From Rhodocyclaceae bacterium (GTDB lineage: Bacteria; Pseudomonadota; Gammaproteobacteria; Burkholderiales; Rhodocyclaceae): 39,413 nucleotides of DNA. Location: NCBI GenBank assembly GCA_020445745.1, contig JAGRGB010000144.1, positions 1-39,413 of the forward strand. The letters run 5' to 3'. Position numbers and translations under genes: made by a program. The notes under the pieces are model-generated. The model worked only from the letters and a program-made list of their open reading frames with translations, made no database searches and was not told where the DNA came from. Numbering within the stretch: the first letter of the stretch is position 1; each line of letters opens with the position of its first letter. Shown here one piece after another: positions 25,130-33,502 of the stretch.

Positions 25130-26672
25130 CCGGCTTGGCTACGCGCCGGTCCTGGCAATCGTCCTCGCCGCCGGCTGGCTGACGTTTCGGCATGGTGCCG
25201 ACTGGCCGGCGCTGGTCCTGCTCGTCCTGGCGGCCGCCTTGTCGCTGCCGCGGCGGGCGGCACCCAGGCCGGTTGCCGACGAACGCATGGCGCGACTCGG
25301 ACAGGTGGTGACGGATGTCGCCGAGGGCCAGGTCACCGGTCGCATCACCGACATCGGCCGCAAGGACAGCGTCGGCGAGTTGTGCTGGCACGTGAACAAC
25401 ATGCTGGACCAGCTCGAAAGCTGTTTCCGCGAGCAGGAAACGGTGCTGCGCATGGCCGGCGAAGGACGTTACTTCCGCAAGGTGCAGACTGCCGGCCTGC
25501 ACGGGGTCTTTCGTGAATGCCTGGACAGTACCCAGCGCTCGATCGACGCGCTGGAAGAAAACGAGCGCGTCAAGGCCGAACATCTGCGGGTCGAACGCCA
25601 GGCGCAGCAGGAGATCGCGGCTCTGATCGCCGCTGCCGCCCGTGGCGATTTCAGCAGGCGCGTCGAGGTGGCTGGCAAGGAGGGCTTCTTCCGGCAGCTC
25701 GCCGACGATCTGAACACCTTGTCGGGCACCACCGAAGACGGGCTCGACGACGTGGCGCGCGTGCTGCGCGCGTTGGCCCATGGCGATCTGACCCAGCATA
25801 TCGACGCGGACTACCAGGGCGTGTTCGGCCAGCTCAAGGAAGACACCAACCAGACCGTGCGAGCGCTGGGCCAGACGCTGGACGGCATTCAGGAGGCTGC
25901 CGGCTCGATCCGTGTCGCGGCCGAAGAGATCTCCTCCGGCAACGCGGATCTGTCGCGCCGGACGGAATCGCAGGCATCGAGCCTGGAAGAGACCGCAGCT
26001 TCGATGGCGGAACTGAACGCCACGGTCAAGCGCAACGCCGAAGGTGCCGCCAAGGCCCGCAACATGGCCGACGAGTCGCGCCGGCGGGTGCTCGAGGGCG
26101 GCGCGGCGATGGCCCGCTTGGTGGGCACGATGAGCGAGATCGAGAAGAGCTCGGGCCGCATCGCCGACATCGTCAGCCTGATCGAGTCGATCGCCTTCCA
26201 GACCAACATCCTGGCACTCAACGCCGCCGTCGAGGCGGCGCGTGCAGGCGAACAGGGCAGGGGCTTCGCGGTGGTCGCCACCGAAGTGCGCAATCTCGCC
26301 CAGAAGTCCGCAGATGCCGCGAAGGAAATCAAGGGCCTCATCGACAATTCGCAGAACAGTGTGAACCTGGGTGTCTCGGAAGTGAGAAACGTCGGCGCCG
26401 TCATCGACCAGGTGGTGTCCGCCTTCGAGGGGCTCAATGGGCTCATCGTCGACATAGCCCAGGCCAGCGGCGAGCAGGCCGCGGGAATCGATCAGGTGGC
26501 GATGGCGATGAGCCACATGGAAGAGGTCACGCAGCAGAACGCGGCCCTCGTCGAGCAGGCCGCCGCCGCAGCAGAGAGCCTGCGGGACCAGGTGCAGGGC
26601 CTCGACGAAGCGAGTCAGCGCTTCCGTCTCAGCGGTGCTGCGGACAGCGGCGCGCCGATGGCCGCCGCCTGA
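25104..26672 (+). CDS. Methyl-accepting chemotaxis protein, Aer C-terminal-like
   Basis: A 522-aa membrane chemoreceptor without a periplasmic sensor domain. ATG 25104 has its own ribosome site, AAAGGGG (25091-25097). The N-terminus holds a hydrophobic hairpin (about 12-49: [26 protein letters not shown]), then HAMP-like segments around 58-110 and 190-245, and the signalling coiled coil (about 255-500). The CheA/CheW-binding tip is exact: [20 protein letters not shown] and [13 protein letters not shown], about 358-390. Ala/Ser-rich methylation helices flank it. The C-terminus lacks the NWETF-type CheR tether. Having no ligand domain, it most likely takes its input from the PAS protein encoded just before it. 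Confidence 0.95.
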   Translation: MKNWYSRSDRLGYAPVLAIVLAAGWLTFRHGADWPALVLLVLAAALSLPRRAAPRPVADERMARLGQVVTDVAEGQVTGRITDIGRKDSVGELCWHVNNMLDQLESCFREQETVLRMAGEGRYFRKVQTAGLHGVFRECLDSTQRSIDALEENERVKAEHLRVERQAQQEIAALIAAAARGDFSRRVEVAGKEGFFRQLADDLNTLSGTTEDGLDDVARVLRALAHGDLTQHIDADYQGVFGQLKEDTNQTVRALGQTLDGIQEAAGSIRVAAEEISSGNADLSRRTESQASSLEETAASMAELNATVKRNAEGAAKARNMADESRRRVLEGGAAMARLVGTMSEIEKSSGRIADIVSLIESIAFQTNILALNAAVEAARAGEQGRGFAVVATEVRNLAQKSADAAKEIKGLIDNSQNSVNLGVSEVRNVGAVIDQVVSAFEGLNGLIVDIAQASGEQAAGIDQVAMAMSHMEEVTQQNAALVEQAAAAAESLRDQVQGLDEASQRFRLSGAADSGAPMAAA

Positions 26673-26684
26673 TTCATCTGGGAT

Positions 26685-26704
26685 GCGCGGCGTCGGCGCC
26701 GCGC
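26685..26704 (+). terminator. GC-rich hairpin after the chemoreceptor gene
   Basis: GCGCGGCG and CGCCGCGC form a perfect 8-bp stem around TCGG, 12 bases past the MCP stop. No T-tract follows, so intrinsic termination is only possible, not shown. Confidence 0.35.
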
Positions 26705-26772
26705 GCCGCTGGACCGCCGGCGCCGGGAGCGGCTGCCGGCACTGCCCTGTACGGGTTTTCCGAGGCTAGAAC

Positions 26773-26788
26773 TGGCACTGGTATTGCA
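26773..26788 (+). promoter_or_regulatory. Sigma-54 (-24/-12) promoter for the metallo-hydrolase gene
   Basis: TGGCACTGGTATTGCA matches the sigma-54 consensus TGGCAC-N5-TTGCA at every defined base. GG (26774-26775) and GC (26786-26787) are exactly 10 bases apart. Transcription should begin near 26799, about 36 bases before the GTG start. No enhancer-binding activator gene lies in the window. Confidence 0.75.
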
Positions 26789-26834
26789 CGTATATTAGTG
26801 TTTTTTGAAAGCGGCCCCGGCCCGAACCCACAAC

Positions 26835-27473
26835 GTGCTCGAATATCGCATCGTCCCGGTCACCCCATTCCAGCAGAACTGCTCGTTGATCTGGTGCAGT
26901 TCCAGCCGGAAGGCGGCCATCGTCGACCCGGGCGGCGATCTCGACCGGATCCGCGCGGCGATTGCCGGTGAGCGTGTCACGCCCGAGAAAATCCTTCTTA
27001 CCCATGGTCATATCGACCACGCTGGCGCGACCGCGGCCCTGAGCCGCGAACTCGGCCTGCCGGTCGAGGGGCCTCAGAAGGAAGAACGCTTCTGGATCGA
27101 TGCCATGGAGCAGCAGGGGCGAATGTTCGGCTTTCCCCATGGCGAGGCGTTCGAGCCGACGCGCTGGCTCGAGGACGGCGACCACGTGGCCTGTGGCGAG
27201 GAAACGCTGGAAGTCCTGCATTGCCCGGGCCATACGCCCGGGCACGTGGTGTTCTTCAGCCGCTCGGCGCGGCTCGCGATCGTCGGTGACGTGTTGTTCG
27301 CCGGCTCGATCGGGCGCACCGACTTCCCGCGCGGCGACATGAACATCCTGCTCGGCTCGATTCGCGGCAAGCTGTGGCCACTCGGCGACGACGTGGCCTT
27401 CATTCCGGGCCACGGCCCGATGTCCACCTTTGGTGAAGAACGGCGATTCAACCCGTACGTTTCGGTCTCGTAG
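26835..27473 (+). CDS. MBL-fold metallo-hydrolase (YcbL-like)
   Basis: Cytoplasmic metallo-beta-lactamase-fold hydrolase related to type II glyoxalases. It has 212 aa from GTG 26835, where VLEYRIVPVTPFQQNCSLIW matches the usual N-terminus of this group; a TTG at 26805 would leave almost no leader after the predicted transcription start. Metal ligands are present: THGHIDHAG (His 57, His 59, Asp 61, His 62), CPGHTPGHV, GDVLFAGSIGRTDFPRGD and IPGHGPMSTFGEERRFNPY. The substrate is uncertain; relatives have hydroxyacylglutathione hydrolase or no known activity. It is followed after 57 bases by the response-regulator gene, so both may be driven by the sigma-54 promoter upstream. No clear Shine-Dalgarno sequence is seen. 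Confidence 0.9.
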   Translation: MLEYRIVPVTPFQQNCSLIWCSSSRKAAIVDPGGDLDRIRAAIAGERVTPEKILLTHGHIDHAGATAALSRELGLPVEGPQKEERFWIDAMEQQGRMFGFPHGEAFEPTRWLEDGDHVACGEETLEVLHCPGHTPGHVVFFSRSARLAIVGDVLFAGSIGRTDFPRGDMNILLGSIRGKLWPLGDDVAFIPGHGPMSTFGEERRFNPYVSVS

Positions 27474-27530
27474 CCCGAGCGGCGTTGTCGCGGTGGCCGG
27501 CATAACAATGAAATAAAGTGAGGGTCGTGG

Positions 27531-28244
27531 GTGGTGCGAGTAGCGATTGTCGAAGACGACGTGGTTCAGGGTGACACCCTGGAGCAGTGGTTCGCCGACC
27601 AAGGATGCGACGTGCACCTGTTTCGTGGTTCGCGGGATTTCGTGCGCATGGCGGGCCGCGAGAGCTTCGATCTGGCCCTGGTCGACTGGATGCTGCCGGA
27701 AATGAGCGGCCACGAGGTGTTGCGCTGGTTGCGCGAGGACCGTGGCAATGACATGCCGGTGATCTTCATCACTGCCCGTGATGCCGAGGAGGACATCGCC
27801 CAGGCGCTCAATGCCGGTGCCGACGATTATCTGGTCAAGCCCGTGCGCAAGCTCGAGCTGATGTCGCGAATCGAAGCGGTGATGCGTCGTGCCCGACCCC
27901 ATGCCCGCAGCCAGAAGATCGAGATCGCCCAGTACTGCTTCGAGCTCCAGAGCAAGCGTGTCACGATGGCCGGCGAGCCGGTCGAACTGACCGACAAGGA
28001 ATTCGAACTGGCGGTGTTCCTGTTTCGCAACCTGGGCCGCCTGCTGTCGCGCGGGCACATGCTGGAAGCCGTCTGGGGGCAGACCGCGAATCTTGCTACG
28101 CGCACCGTCGACACCCATGTCAGTCGCGTCCGCAGCAAGCTCAACCTGCGGCCGGACAACGGCTTCCGCCTGGTTCCCACCTACAACTTCGGCTACCGGC
28201 TGGAGCGGCTGTCCGGCGAGCAGACCGAGCGCGAGCCGGCCTGA
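27531..28244 (+). CDS. OmpR/PhoB-family response regulator
   Basis: A 237-aa DNA-binding response regulator. The receiver domain (1-120) has the acidic pair Asp 9/Asp 10 (IVEDD), phospho-acceptor Asp 52 (LALVDWMLPEMSG), a Thr in FITARDAEED and the conserved Lys in DDYLVKPVRK. The C-terminal winged helix (about 135-230) has LTDKEFELAVFLFRNLGRLL, TRTVDTHVSRVRSKLNL and a final VPTYNFGYRLE hairpin. GTG 27531 or the adjacent GTG 27534 could start it; GTGAGGG lies upstream. The nearest sensor kinase, the CHASE2 kinase gene starting at 29025, is a plausible partner, separated by mscL on the other strand. Confidence 0.95.
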   Translation: MVRVAIVEDDVVQGDTLEQWFADQGCDVHLFRGSRDFVRMAGRESFDLALVDWMLPEMSGHEVLRWLREDRGNDMPVIFITARDAEEDIAQALNAGADDYLVKPVRKLELMSRIEAVMRRARPHARSQKIEIAQYCFELQSKRVTMAGEPVELTDKEFELAVFLFRNLGRLLSRGHMLEAVWGQTANLATRTVDTHVSRVRSKLNLRPDNGFRLVPTYNFGYRLERLSGEQTEREPA

Positions 28245-28412
28245 CGAGGCGGCCGAGGGCGTCCTCGCTGGCCATGTCGCGAGCCCGTTTCAGCGGCGTG
28301 TGATGGACCCCGGGTCCGCCAGGCAGGCGCTGCCGGCGATCGGGATCGGCGCAAACGCCACGGTTCGAGGCGGGCGACGAGGCTCGTGCCGTGTCCCCCG
28401 CGGCGACGCTCA

Positions 28413-28835
28413 TCACTTCTTCAGCAGATCGCGGATCTCCCGCAGCAGCACGACATCTTCCGGATCCGGCTCGGGTGCAGGCTCGGCAGGCGCCTCTTCG
28501 TGACGCTTCAGCTTGTTGATGACCTTGATGGCGACGAAGATGGCCATCGCGATGATCAGGAAATCGATCACCGTGTTGATGAACATGCCGTACTTGATCA
28601 GCGGCGCACCGGCCTTCTCGGCCGCTTCCATCGTCTCGTAGGTGGCGTCGCCGAGATTGATGTACAGGTTTCGGAAGTCCACGCCGCCGATCAGCTTGCC
28701 CATCACCGGCATGACAAGGTCCTTGACGAGGGAGTCCACGATCTTGCCGAAGGCGGCGCCGATGATGATGCCGACAGCCATGTCCACGACGTTGCCCTTG
28801 ACCGCGAACTCCTTGAATTCCGAGATAAAACTCAT
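28413..28835 (-). CDS. mscL: Large-conductance mechanosensitive channel
   Basis: Homopentameric inner-membrane channel that opens at near-lytic tension to dump solutes after hypo-osmotic shock. The 140 aa match MscL. The N-terminal helix and TM1 are canonical ([53 protein letters not shown]). A short periplasmic loop follows, then TM2 ([20 protein letters not shown]) and a charged C-terminal helix ([15 protein letters not shown]) that forms the cytoplasmic bundle. ATG 28835 has GGAGAAGGA upstream; the ATG at 28856 is less likely. It lies opposite in direction to the flanking response regulator and kinase genes. Confidence 0.98.
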   Translation of the reverse strand: MSFISEFKEFAVKGNVVDMAVGIIIGAAFGKIVDSLVKDLVMPVMGKLIGGVDFRNLYINLGDATYETMEAAEKAGAPLIKYGMFINTVIDFLIIAMAIFVAIKVINKLKRHEEAPAEPAPEPDPEDVVLLREIRDLLKK

Positions 28836-29024
28836 TTCCTTCTCCGGTAGGACCAAACGAAATCAAATTCTCGTGACGTGTGCCAAGCGGTTCGCACGAG
28901 TTATATCAGAAAGGCCTGAGGCGATTGGTGGCGAAGGGTAAAATCCCGTCGCCGCATCAAGGAATGGGCGATATGGGGGGCCACCATTGCCTGCCGAGTC
29001 GCCCGACCCGGGAACGCAACTATC

Positions 29025-31319
29025 GTGAACATCTTGTACCCTGGAACGTCCAGGGCCATCGTCGAATGGATCGGAGTCACCGTCGGCTGCGCGCTGATTG
29101 CGGCTGCGGTCGTGCACCATGGCTGGCTGTGGCGCATCGACCAGGTCTTCTACGATGTCGCGATGGCGACCGTCTATCGTCCGATCGACGACCGCCTGCT
29201 GATCATCGCGATCGACGAGCGAAGCCTCGCCAAGCTGGGCCGCTGGCCGTGGCCGCGGGCAGTTCACGGTCGGCTGATCGAACGCCTGAGGCAGGCGGGC
29301 TCCGGCCCGGTGGCGCTCGACGTGCTGTTTGCCGAGCCCGACCACCAGGATCCCCGCAGTGATCAGGCACTGGCGGACGCCCTGCGAGCCCATGGCCGGG
29401 TGGTGCTGCCGATGCCACCGGCGGTCGGCTCGGGCCTGGACGGTGCCAGCCTGTTTTCGGGGGATGCCGCGGCGCTCGGTCATGTCCACGTCGAATTCGA
29501 TCCGGATGGCATTGTCCGCAGCGTCCATCTGTGGGAGCACGACGGCGAACACAAGACCCCCCAGCTGGCGCTCGCCCTGCTGCAATTGACCGATCCCGCG
29601 GCCGCGATGCGCTACGCCGAGATGCAGCCGGCAGTCGGCGGCACCGGTCGCTCCGAATGGCTGCGCATTCCGTTCGCCGGCCCGCCCGGCATATTCGATC
29701 AGGTGTCGTTCGTCGATGTCCTCGAGGGACGGGTCGATGCCTCCCGCATCGCCGGGCGCACGATCGTGATCGGCGCCGTGGCGAAAGGCATGGGAGACGT
29801 CGTGCCGACGCCGACATCCGCGTTCACGAGACCGATGGCCGGCGTCGAGGTCAATGCCAACATCTACTCCGCCTTGCGCAGCGGCGGCGGCATCGGCTCG
29901 CTGCCGCCGCCGACCGCGATTCTGCTCTCCGTCCTGCCGGTGTCGCTGCTGATGCTGGCGATGGTCAGGCTGAACCCGCGCGAAGCCCTGTTCGCGGCCT
30001 TCGGCGCGTCGGCAGTGGTGTTGTTCGTGCCGTGGCTGGTGCTGCACCAGCTCCAGTTGTGGCTGCCGCCGGCAGGTGCCCTGCTGGGTTGCATGCTCGC
30101 CTATCCGCTGTGGAGCTGGCGCCGGCTGGAAGCCACCCATCGCTATCTCGACGAGGAACTCGATGCGCTGCAGCGGGAGGCCGACCGCTGGCGTCCGATC
30201 GCCGGCCGCAGCGGGGCGACCCCGCTTGCGGCCGATCCGATCGATCGGCGGCTGACCGCGCTGCGGGAGATCGCGAATCGACAGCGAAAGCTGCGCGACT
30301 TCATGATGGACACGCTCGATGGCCTGCCGACCGGGGTCGTCGTGGTGGCCCCGGAAGGCACGGTGGCGCTGTACAACCGGCGTGCCTGCACGCTGCTCGG
30401 CGGCGGCAGCGCCGACGAACTGCTGGCCGCGCTGCAGGCGATCGACTGGCCGGCCGAATTGAAGCCGCAATGCGGCTTGCCGGCGAGCCCGGACGCGCCG
30501 GCCTCGGTCGAGGTCGAGGCCGCCGACGAATGCAAGCTGCTGGTGACGATCGCGGCGCTTCACGACCGCCGCTGGCCGAGCGATGCGCTGGTGATGACGT
30601 TCGACGACATCACCCAGGTAAAACAGGCTCAGGAGCGACGCGAATCGGCGATGCAATACCTGTCGCACGATCTGCGCTCGCCGCTGTCGTCGATCGTGAC
30701 CATGGTCGACAGCTTCGACGACGACGAGGAGCACGCCGAGGGAATGCCGCGCGAGGAACTGCGCCGCGTCGGCATGTTCGCGCGTTCGGCGCTAGAACTC
30801 ACGGAGAACCTGTTCCGCCTGGTGCGTGCCGAAGGCGTGGACGTGCGCAGGTTCATGATCTACGACCTCAACCAGCTGATCGACGATGCCGTCGAGGACG
30901 CCTGGGCGCTGGCGCGCGCCAAGGATATCCAGGTCGTGCGCGACGGCGACGACATCGGCGACTGCCCGGTATCGTGCGAACCCGGCATGCTCAAGCGTGC
31001 GCTACTGAATCTGCTGACCAACGCGATCAAGTACAGTCCGGCAGGCAGCGAGGTGAGGATTGCGCTGGGGCGTGACCCGCGGGGCTGGCAACTCGATGTG
31101 CGGGACCAGGGCGACGGCATCAGCGACGAAGATCAGCGCCTGCTGTTCAAGCGCTTCGGCCGCCTCGAGAAGCGCACCGGACGTCGGGTCGCCGGCCTCG
31201 GCCTCGGCCTGATGATCGTCAAGACCGTGGTCGAGCGTCATGGTGGCAGCGTCGAGGTCAGCAGCAGGCCAGGGATCGGCAGCACGTTCACGATTCGCCT
31301 GCCGCCGGCGCCGGCATGA
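29025..31319 (+). CDS. CHASE2-PAS sensor histidine kinase
   Basis: A 764-aa membrane sensor kinase. A first TM helix (about 12-31) is followed by a large extracytoplasmic CHASE2 domain (about 35-300: RPIDDRLLIIAIDERSLAKL, GRWPWPRAVHGRLIERL, VALDVLFAEPD, GRTIVIGAVAKG, PMAGVEVNANIYSAL). Three closely spaced TM helices (about 302-365), a short coiled coil, and a degenerate PAS domain (about 425-530) come next. HisKA carries the phospho-acceptor His 548 in MQYLSHDLRSPLSS. The HATPase has the N box LLNLLTNAIKYS, DQGDGIS, and GLGLGLMIVK (about 724-733). It starts at GTG 29025. Its stop overlaps the AsmA-like gene by four bases. The response-regulator gene at 27531 is the likely partner. Confidence 0.94.
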   Translation: MNILYPGTSRAIVEWIGVTVGCALIAAAVVHHGWLWRIDQVFYDVAMATVYRPIDDRLLIIAIDERSLAKLGRWPWPRAVHGRLIERLRQAGSGPVALDVLFAEPDHQDPRSDQALADALRAHGRVVLPMPPAVGSGLDGASLFSGDAAALGHVHVEFDPDGIVRSVHLWEHDGEHKTPQLALALLQLTDPAAAMRYAEMQPAVGGTGRSEWLRIPFAGPPGIFDQVSFVDVLEGRVDASRIAGRTIVIGAVAKGMGDVVPTPTSAFTRPMAGVEVNANIYSALRSGGGIGSLPPPTAILLSVLPVSLLMLAMVRLNPREALFAAFGASAVVLFVPWLVLHQLQLWLPPAGALLGCMLAYPLWSWRRLEATHRYLDEELDALQREADRWRPIAGRSGATPLAADPIDRRLTALREIANRQRKLRDFMMDTLDGLPTGVVVVAPEGTVALYNRRACTLLGGGSADELLAALQAIDWPAELKPQCGLPASPDAPASVEVEAADECKLLVTIAALHDRRWPSDALVMTFDDITQVKQAQERRESAMQYLSHDLRSPLSSIVTMVDSFDDDEEHAEGMPREELRRVGMFARSALELTENLFRLVRAEGVDVRRFMIYDLNQLIDDAVEDAWALARAKDIQVVRDGDDIGDCPVSCEPGMLKRALLNLLTNAIKYSPAGSEVRIALGRDPRGWQLDVRDQGDGISDEDQRLLFKRFGRLEKRTGRRVAGLGLGLMIVKTVVERHGGSVEVSSRPGIGSTFTIRLPPAPA

Positions 31320-32782
31320 GTGCCCGCGCCCGGCGCGGGCCGGCGCCCGCTCCGGTGAGCCGCCGGCGCCGCTGGCCGTTCGTCGTTGCCGCCACGCTGG
31401 CGGCAATCAGCCTGTTGGCAGTGATCGCCGAGCGCCAGCGATGGCTGGAGATGCGGTTGGCCCAGGCGCTCGAAGAGCGCCTGGGTGTCGCGGTCGACAT
31501 CGGCGCCATCGCCCTGGCCGGCGCGCCCCCGACGGTGTTCGTTCGGCACTTGCGGCTCGGTCCGGCCGGCGCGCCACTGTTGGCGGTCGACGAGCTGGCG
31601 CTCGCGTCGGCGGGTGTCGCCGACCTGCTCGCCGGTCGCATCGAGCGGGTGCGGGCGGTCGGCGTGGCGTGGCGTCCGGCTGGTGACGGCGAGGTGTCAC
31701 CGGCATGGCCATCGGCGGGCGGCAGCGGCGATGGCGGGGCGCGGCGCGGGCTGCCGCAGATCGTCGTCGAACAGGCCAGGCTGTCACTCGCTCCGGTTGC
31801 CGGCGTCGGCGGCCAACTGCGGCTCGCTCGCCTGGGGCTGACGCCGGCGCACGACGGTGCCCGGGCCGGGTTGACGGTGAGCGGCAGCCTCGCGATCGAC
31901 CGGCCGATCGCCCTGACCGCCGAGTTTGTCGTCGGCGCCGACATCGATCTCGCCACGACGAGCCTGAGATCGGTCGATGCCGGTGGGCGCATCGAAGTGC
32001 CCGGGCGCGGCGTCGCAAACGATCTTCGGCTGCGGGTCGGGGAACTGGCAGTGGCCGCCGCGGCACGGGCGGAACTGCGCGGCATCGGCGCGTCGGCAAT
32101 GCTCGCCGCGGCGGACGACGCAGCAATCGGCGTTGCGCTGTCGCTGCCGGCGATCGACATCGCCGCTGACCATCTGTCCCTGCCGCTGGTGTCACTGGCA
32201 GCCACGAGCGGGCGGCGCGCGGCCGGGCTGTGGGCGAGCCTGGGCGAGGTCCGCGCGGATGCATCGGCCGTGCGTGGTGGGCGCTTGTCGGCACGGCTGG
32301 CGGCGCAGCCCGCCGCCTTGCCGACCAGCCTCGCGCTTGCCGGCAGCTTCGCGTTCCAGCGAGCGGCGTCGAAGCTGGCGATCGGGCTGCAGTCGGTGGA
32401 GCTGACCGTGGCCGCCGGCATGCCCGATGCGTTGCGCCTGTCCGCCGCCGGTGAATTCCAGGCCGACCTTGCCGCCGCGGCGGCCAAAGGCCGCATCACG
32501 GGTTCCCTCGACGACGCGCCGCTGGCGCTCGCCTTCGGCTTTGACGCCGCCGACGATCCACCGGCGCACGTGTCGGGTGCGCTCCGGCGACTCGACCTGG
32601 GTCGGCTGACGGCACTGCTCGGCACGGCTGGTGGTGCCGGGGCGCGCGATGCCGGCGCGACACCCCTGCCGGACTGGCCGCTGGTCGTCGACCTCCGCGT
32701 CGCGCGGCTGGAGGACGACGGCCTGACCATCGAGGACGGTCGCTTGCGCTACCGGCCGGCGCCTCAGCGCCGTGCCGAGTAG
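31316..32782 (+). CDS. AsmA-like membrane-anchored protein
   Basis: A 488-aa protein with a basic N-terminus, one TM helix (RRWPFVVAATLAAISLLAVIA, about 20-40) and a long periplasmic part rich in short beta-strands and Ala/Gly/Leu. The segment LAQALEERLGVAVDIGAIAL with FVRHLRLGP just after it is the usual N-terminal element of AsmA/DUF748/TamB-type proteins, which form bridge-like grooves implicated in lipid transport or outer-membrane assembly. It is shorter than typical AsmA (about 600 aa) and lacks a recognisable AsmA C-terminal domain. Its start ATGA overlaps the kinase stop, so the two are translated together. Its last 19 bases overlap the convergent TRIC gene. Confidence 0.75.
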   Translation: MSARARRGPAPAPVSRRRRWPFVVAATLAAISLLAVIAERQRWLEMRLAQALEERLGVAVDIGAIALAGAPPTVFVRHLRLGPAGAPLLAVDELALASAGVADLLAGRIERVRAVGVAWRPAGDGEVSPAWPSAGGSGDGGARRGLPQIVVEQARLSLAPVAGVGGQLRLARLGLTPAHDGARAGLTVSGSLAIDRPIALTAEFVVGADIDLATTSLRSVDAGGRIEVPGRGVANDLRLRVGELAVAAAARAELRGIGASAMLAAADDAAIGVALSLPAIDIAADHLSLPLVSLAATSGRRAAGLWASLGEVRADASAVRGGRLSARLAAQPAALPTSLALAGSFAFQRAASKLAIGLQSVELTVAAGMPDALRLSAAGEFQADLAAAAAKGRITGSLDDAPLALAFGFDAADDPPAHVSGALRRLDLGRLTALLGTAGGAGARDAGATPLPDWPLVVDLRVARLEDDGLTIEDGRLRYRPAPQRRAE

Positions 32783-33384
32783 GTCGGCAGTCGCAGGTCG
32801 AGGCGCAGCGCAGCCAGCCGCGCGATCAGCACGAAGGCGCCGGCAGACAGCGCGGCCGGAGCGGCGGCAGTGCCGATCTCGGTGAGCCCGACCAGCAGCA
32901 GGGCGCCGATCCAGGACGGCGTTGCGTACAGCGGGCCACTGAAGATGAGCGGTTCCTCGTTGCACAGCACGTCGCGCAGGATGCCGCCGACGACACCGGT
33001 GACGACGCCCATCACGCTGGCCACCAGCCACGGCGTACCGAGCGCCAGCGCGATCTTGGTGCCACTGACCGTGAACAGCGCGAGGCCGATGGCGTCCGGC
33101 ACCAGGAACAGGCGTGGCGGCAGGCGCCAGCGACGAGCCGCCGCGAAAGTCAGCATGCCGGCCAGGATCGCGCATACCAGGTAACTCTGGTCGGCGATCC
33201 AGAACACCGTGCGATCGAGCAGCAGATCCCGCAACGTGCCGCCGCCGAGGGCGGCCACGAGGGCCACGACGACCATGCCGAACAGGTCGAAGGGCTTGCG
33301 GCCGGCCTCGAGCACGCCCGCGGCCGCGTTGACCGCGACGCCGGCGAGGCCGATGCCGTACAGCAGGGTTTCGATCTTGCCCAT
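32764..33384 (-). CDS. TRIC cation channel family protein (UPF0126, YadS/YicG-like)
   Basis: A 206-aa inner-membrane protein of the prokaryotic TRIC family, whose characterised members are trimeric monovalent-cation channels. Two homologous halves of three helices each are visible. Each contains the GGGxxRD motif: ALVAALGGGTLRDLLLDR in the first and VTGVVGGILRDVLCNEEPL in the second, followed by FSGPLYATPSWIGALLL. ATG 33384 is chosen (MGKIETLLYGIGLAGVAVNA); an ATG six codons upstream is possible. It is divergent from the nitronate monooxygenase gene and overlaps the end of the AsmA-like gene. Confidence 0.95.
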   Translation of the reverse strand: MGKIETLLYGIGLAGVAVNAAAGVLEAGRKPFDLFGMVVVALVAALGGGTLRDLLLDRTVFWIADQSYLVCAILAGMLTFAAARRWRLPPRLFLVPDAIGLALFTVSGTKIALALGTPWLVASVMGVVTGVVGGILRDVLCNEEPLIFSGPLYATPSWIGALLLVGLTEIGTAAAPAALSAGAFVLIARLAALRLDLRLPTYSARR

Positions 33385-33502
33385 TGCCGCGCAGCCTAGC
33401 ATGGCCCGTGCGGCTTGCCTGCCTGCACGGAGTTGCCGGTTGGCCGCCGGTCCGTGGTAGCTTCACCCGGCGTGCCGAAACAGTCGACAGGGAGGAGAGC
33501 CC

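Noticed and set aside
26791-26796. TATATT as a sigma-70 -10 box for the metallo-hydrolase gene
   Set aside because: No -35 box lies 16-18 bases upstream, whereas the overlapping sigma-54 element is a full match.
26805-26834. TTG at 26805 as start of the metallo-hydrolase
   Set aside because: It would leave about six bases of leader after the predicted transcription start, and family members begin at the position of GTG 26835.
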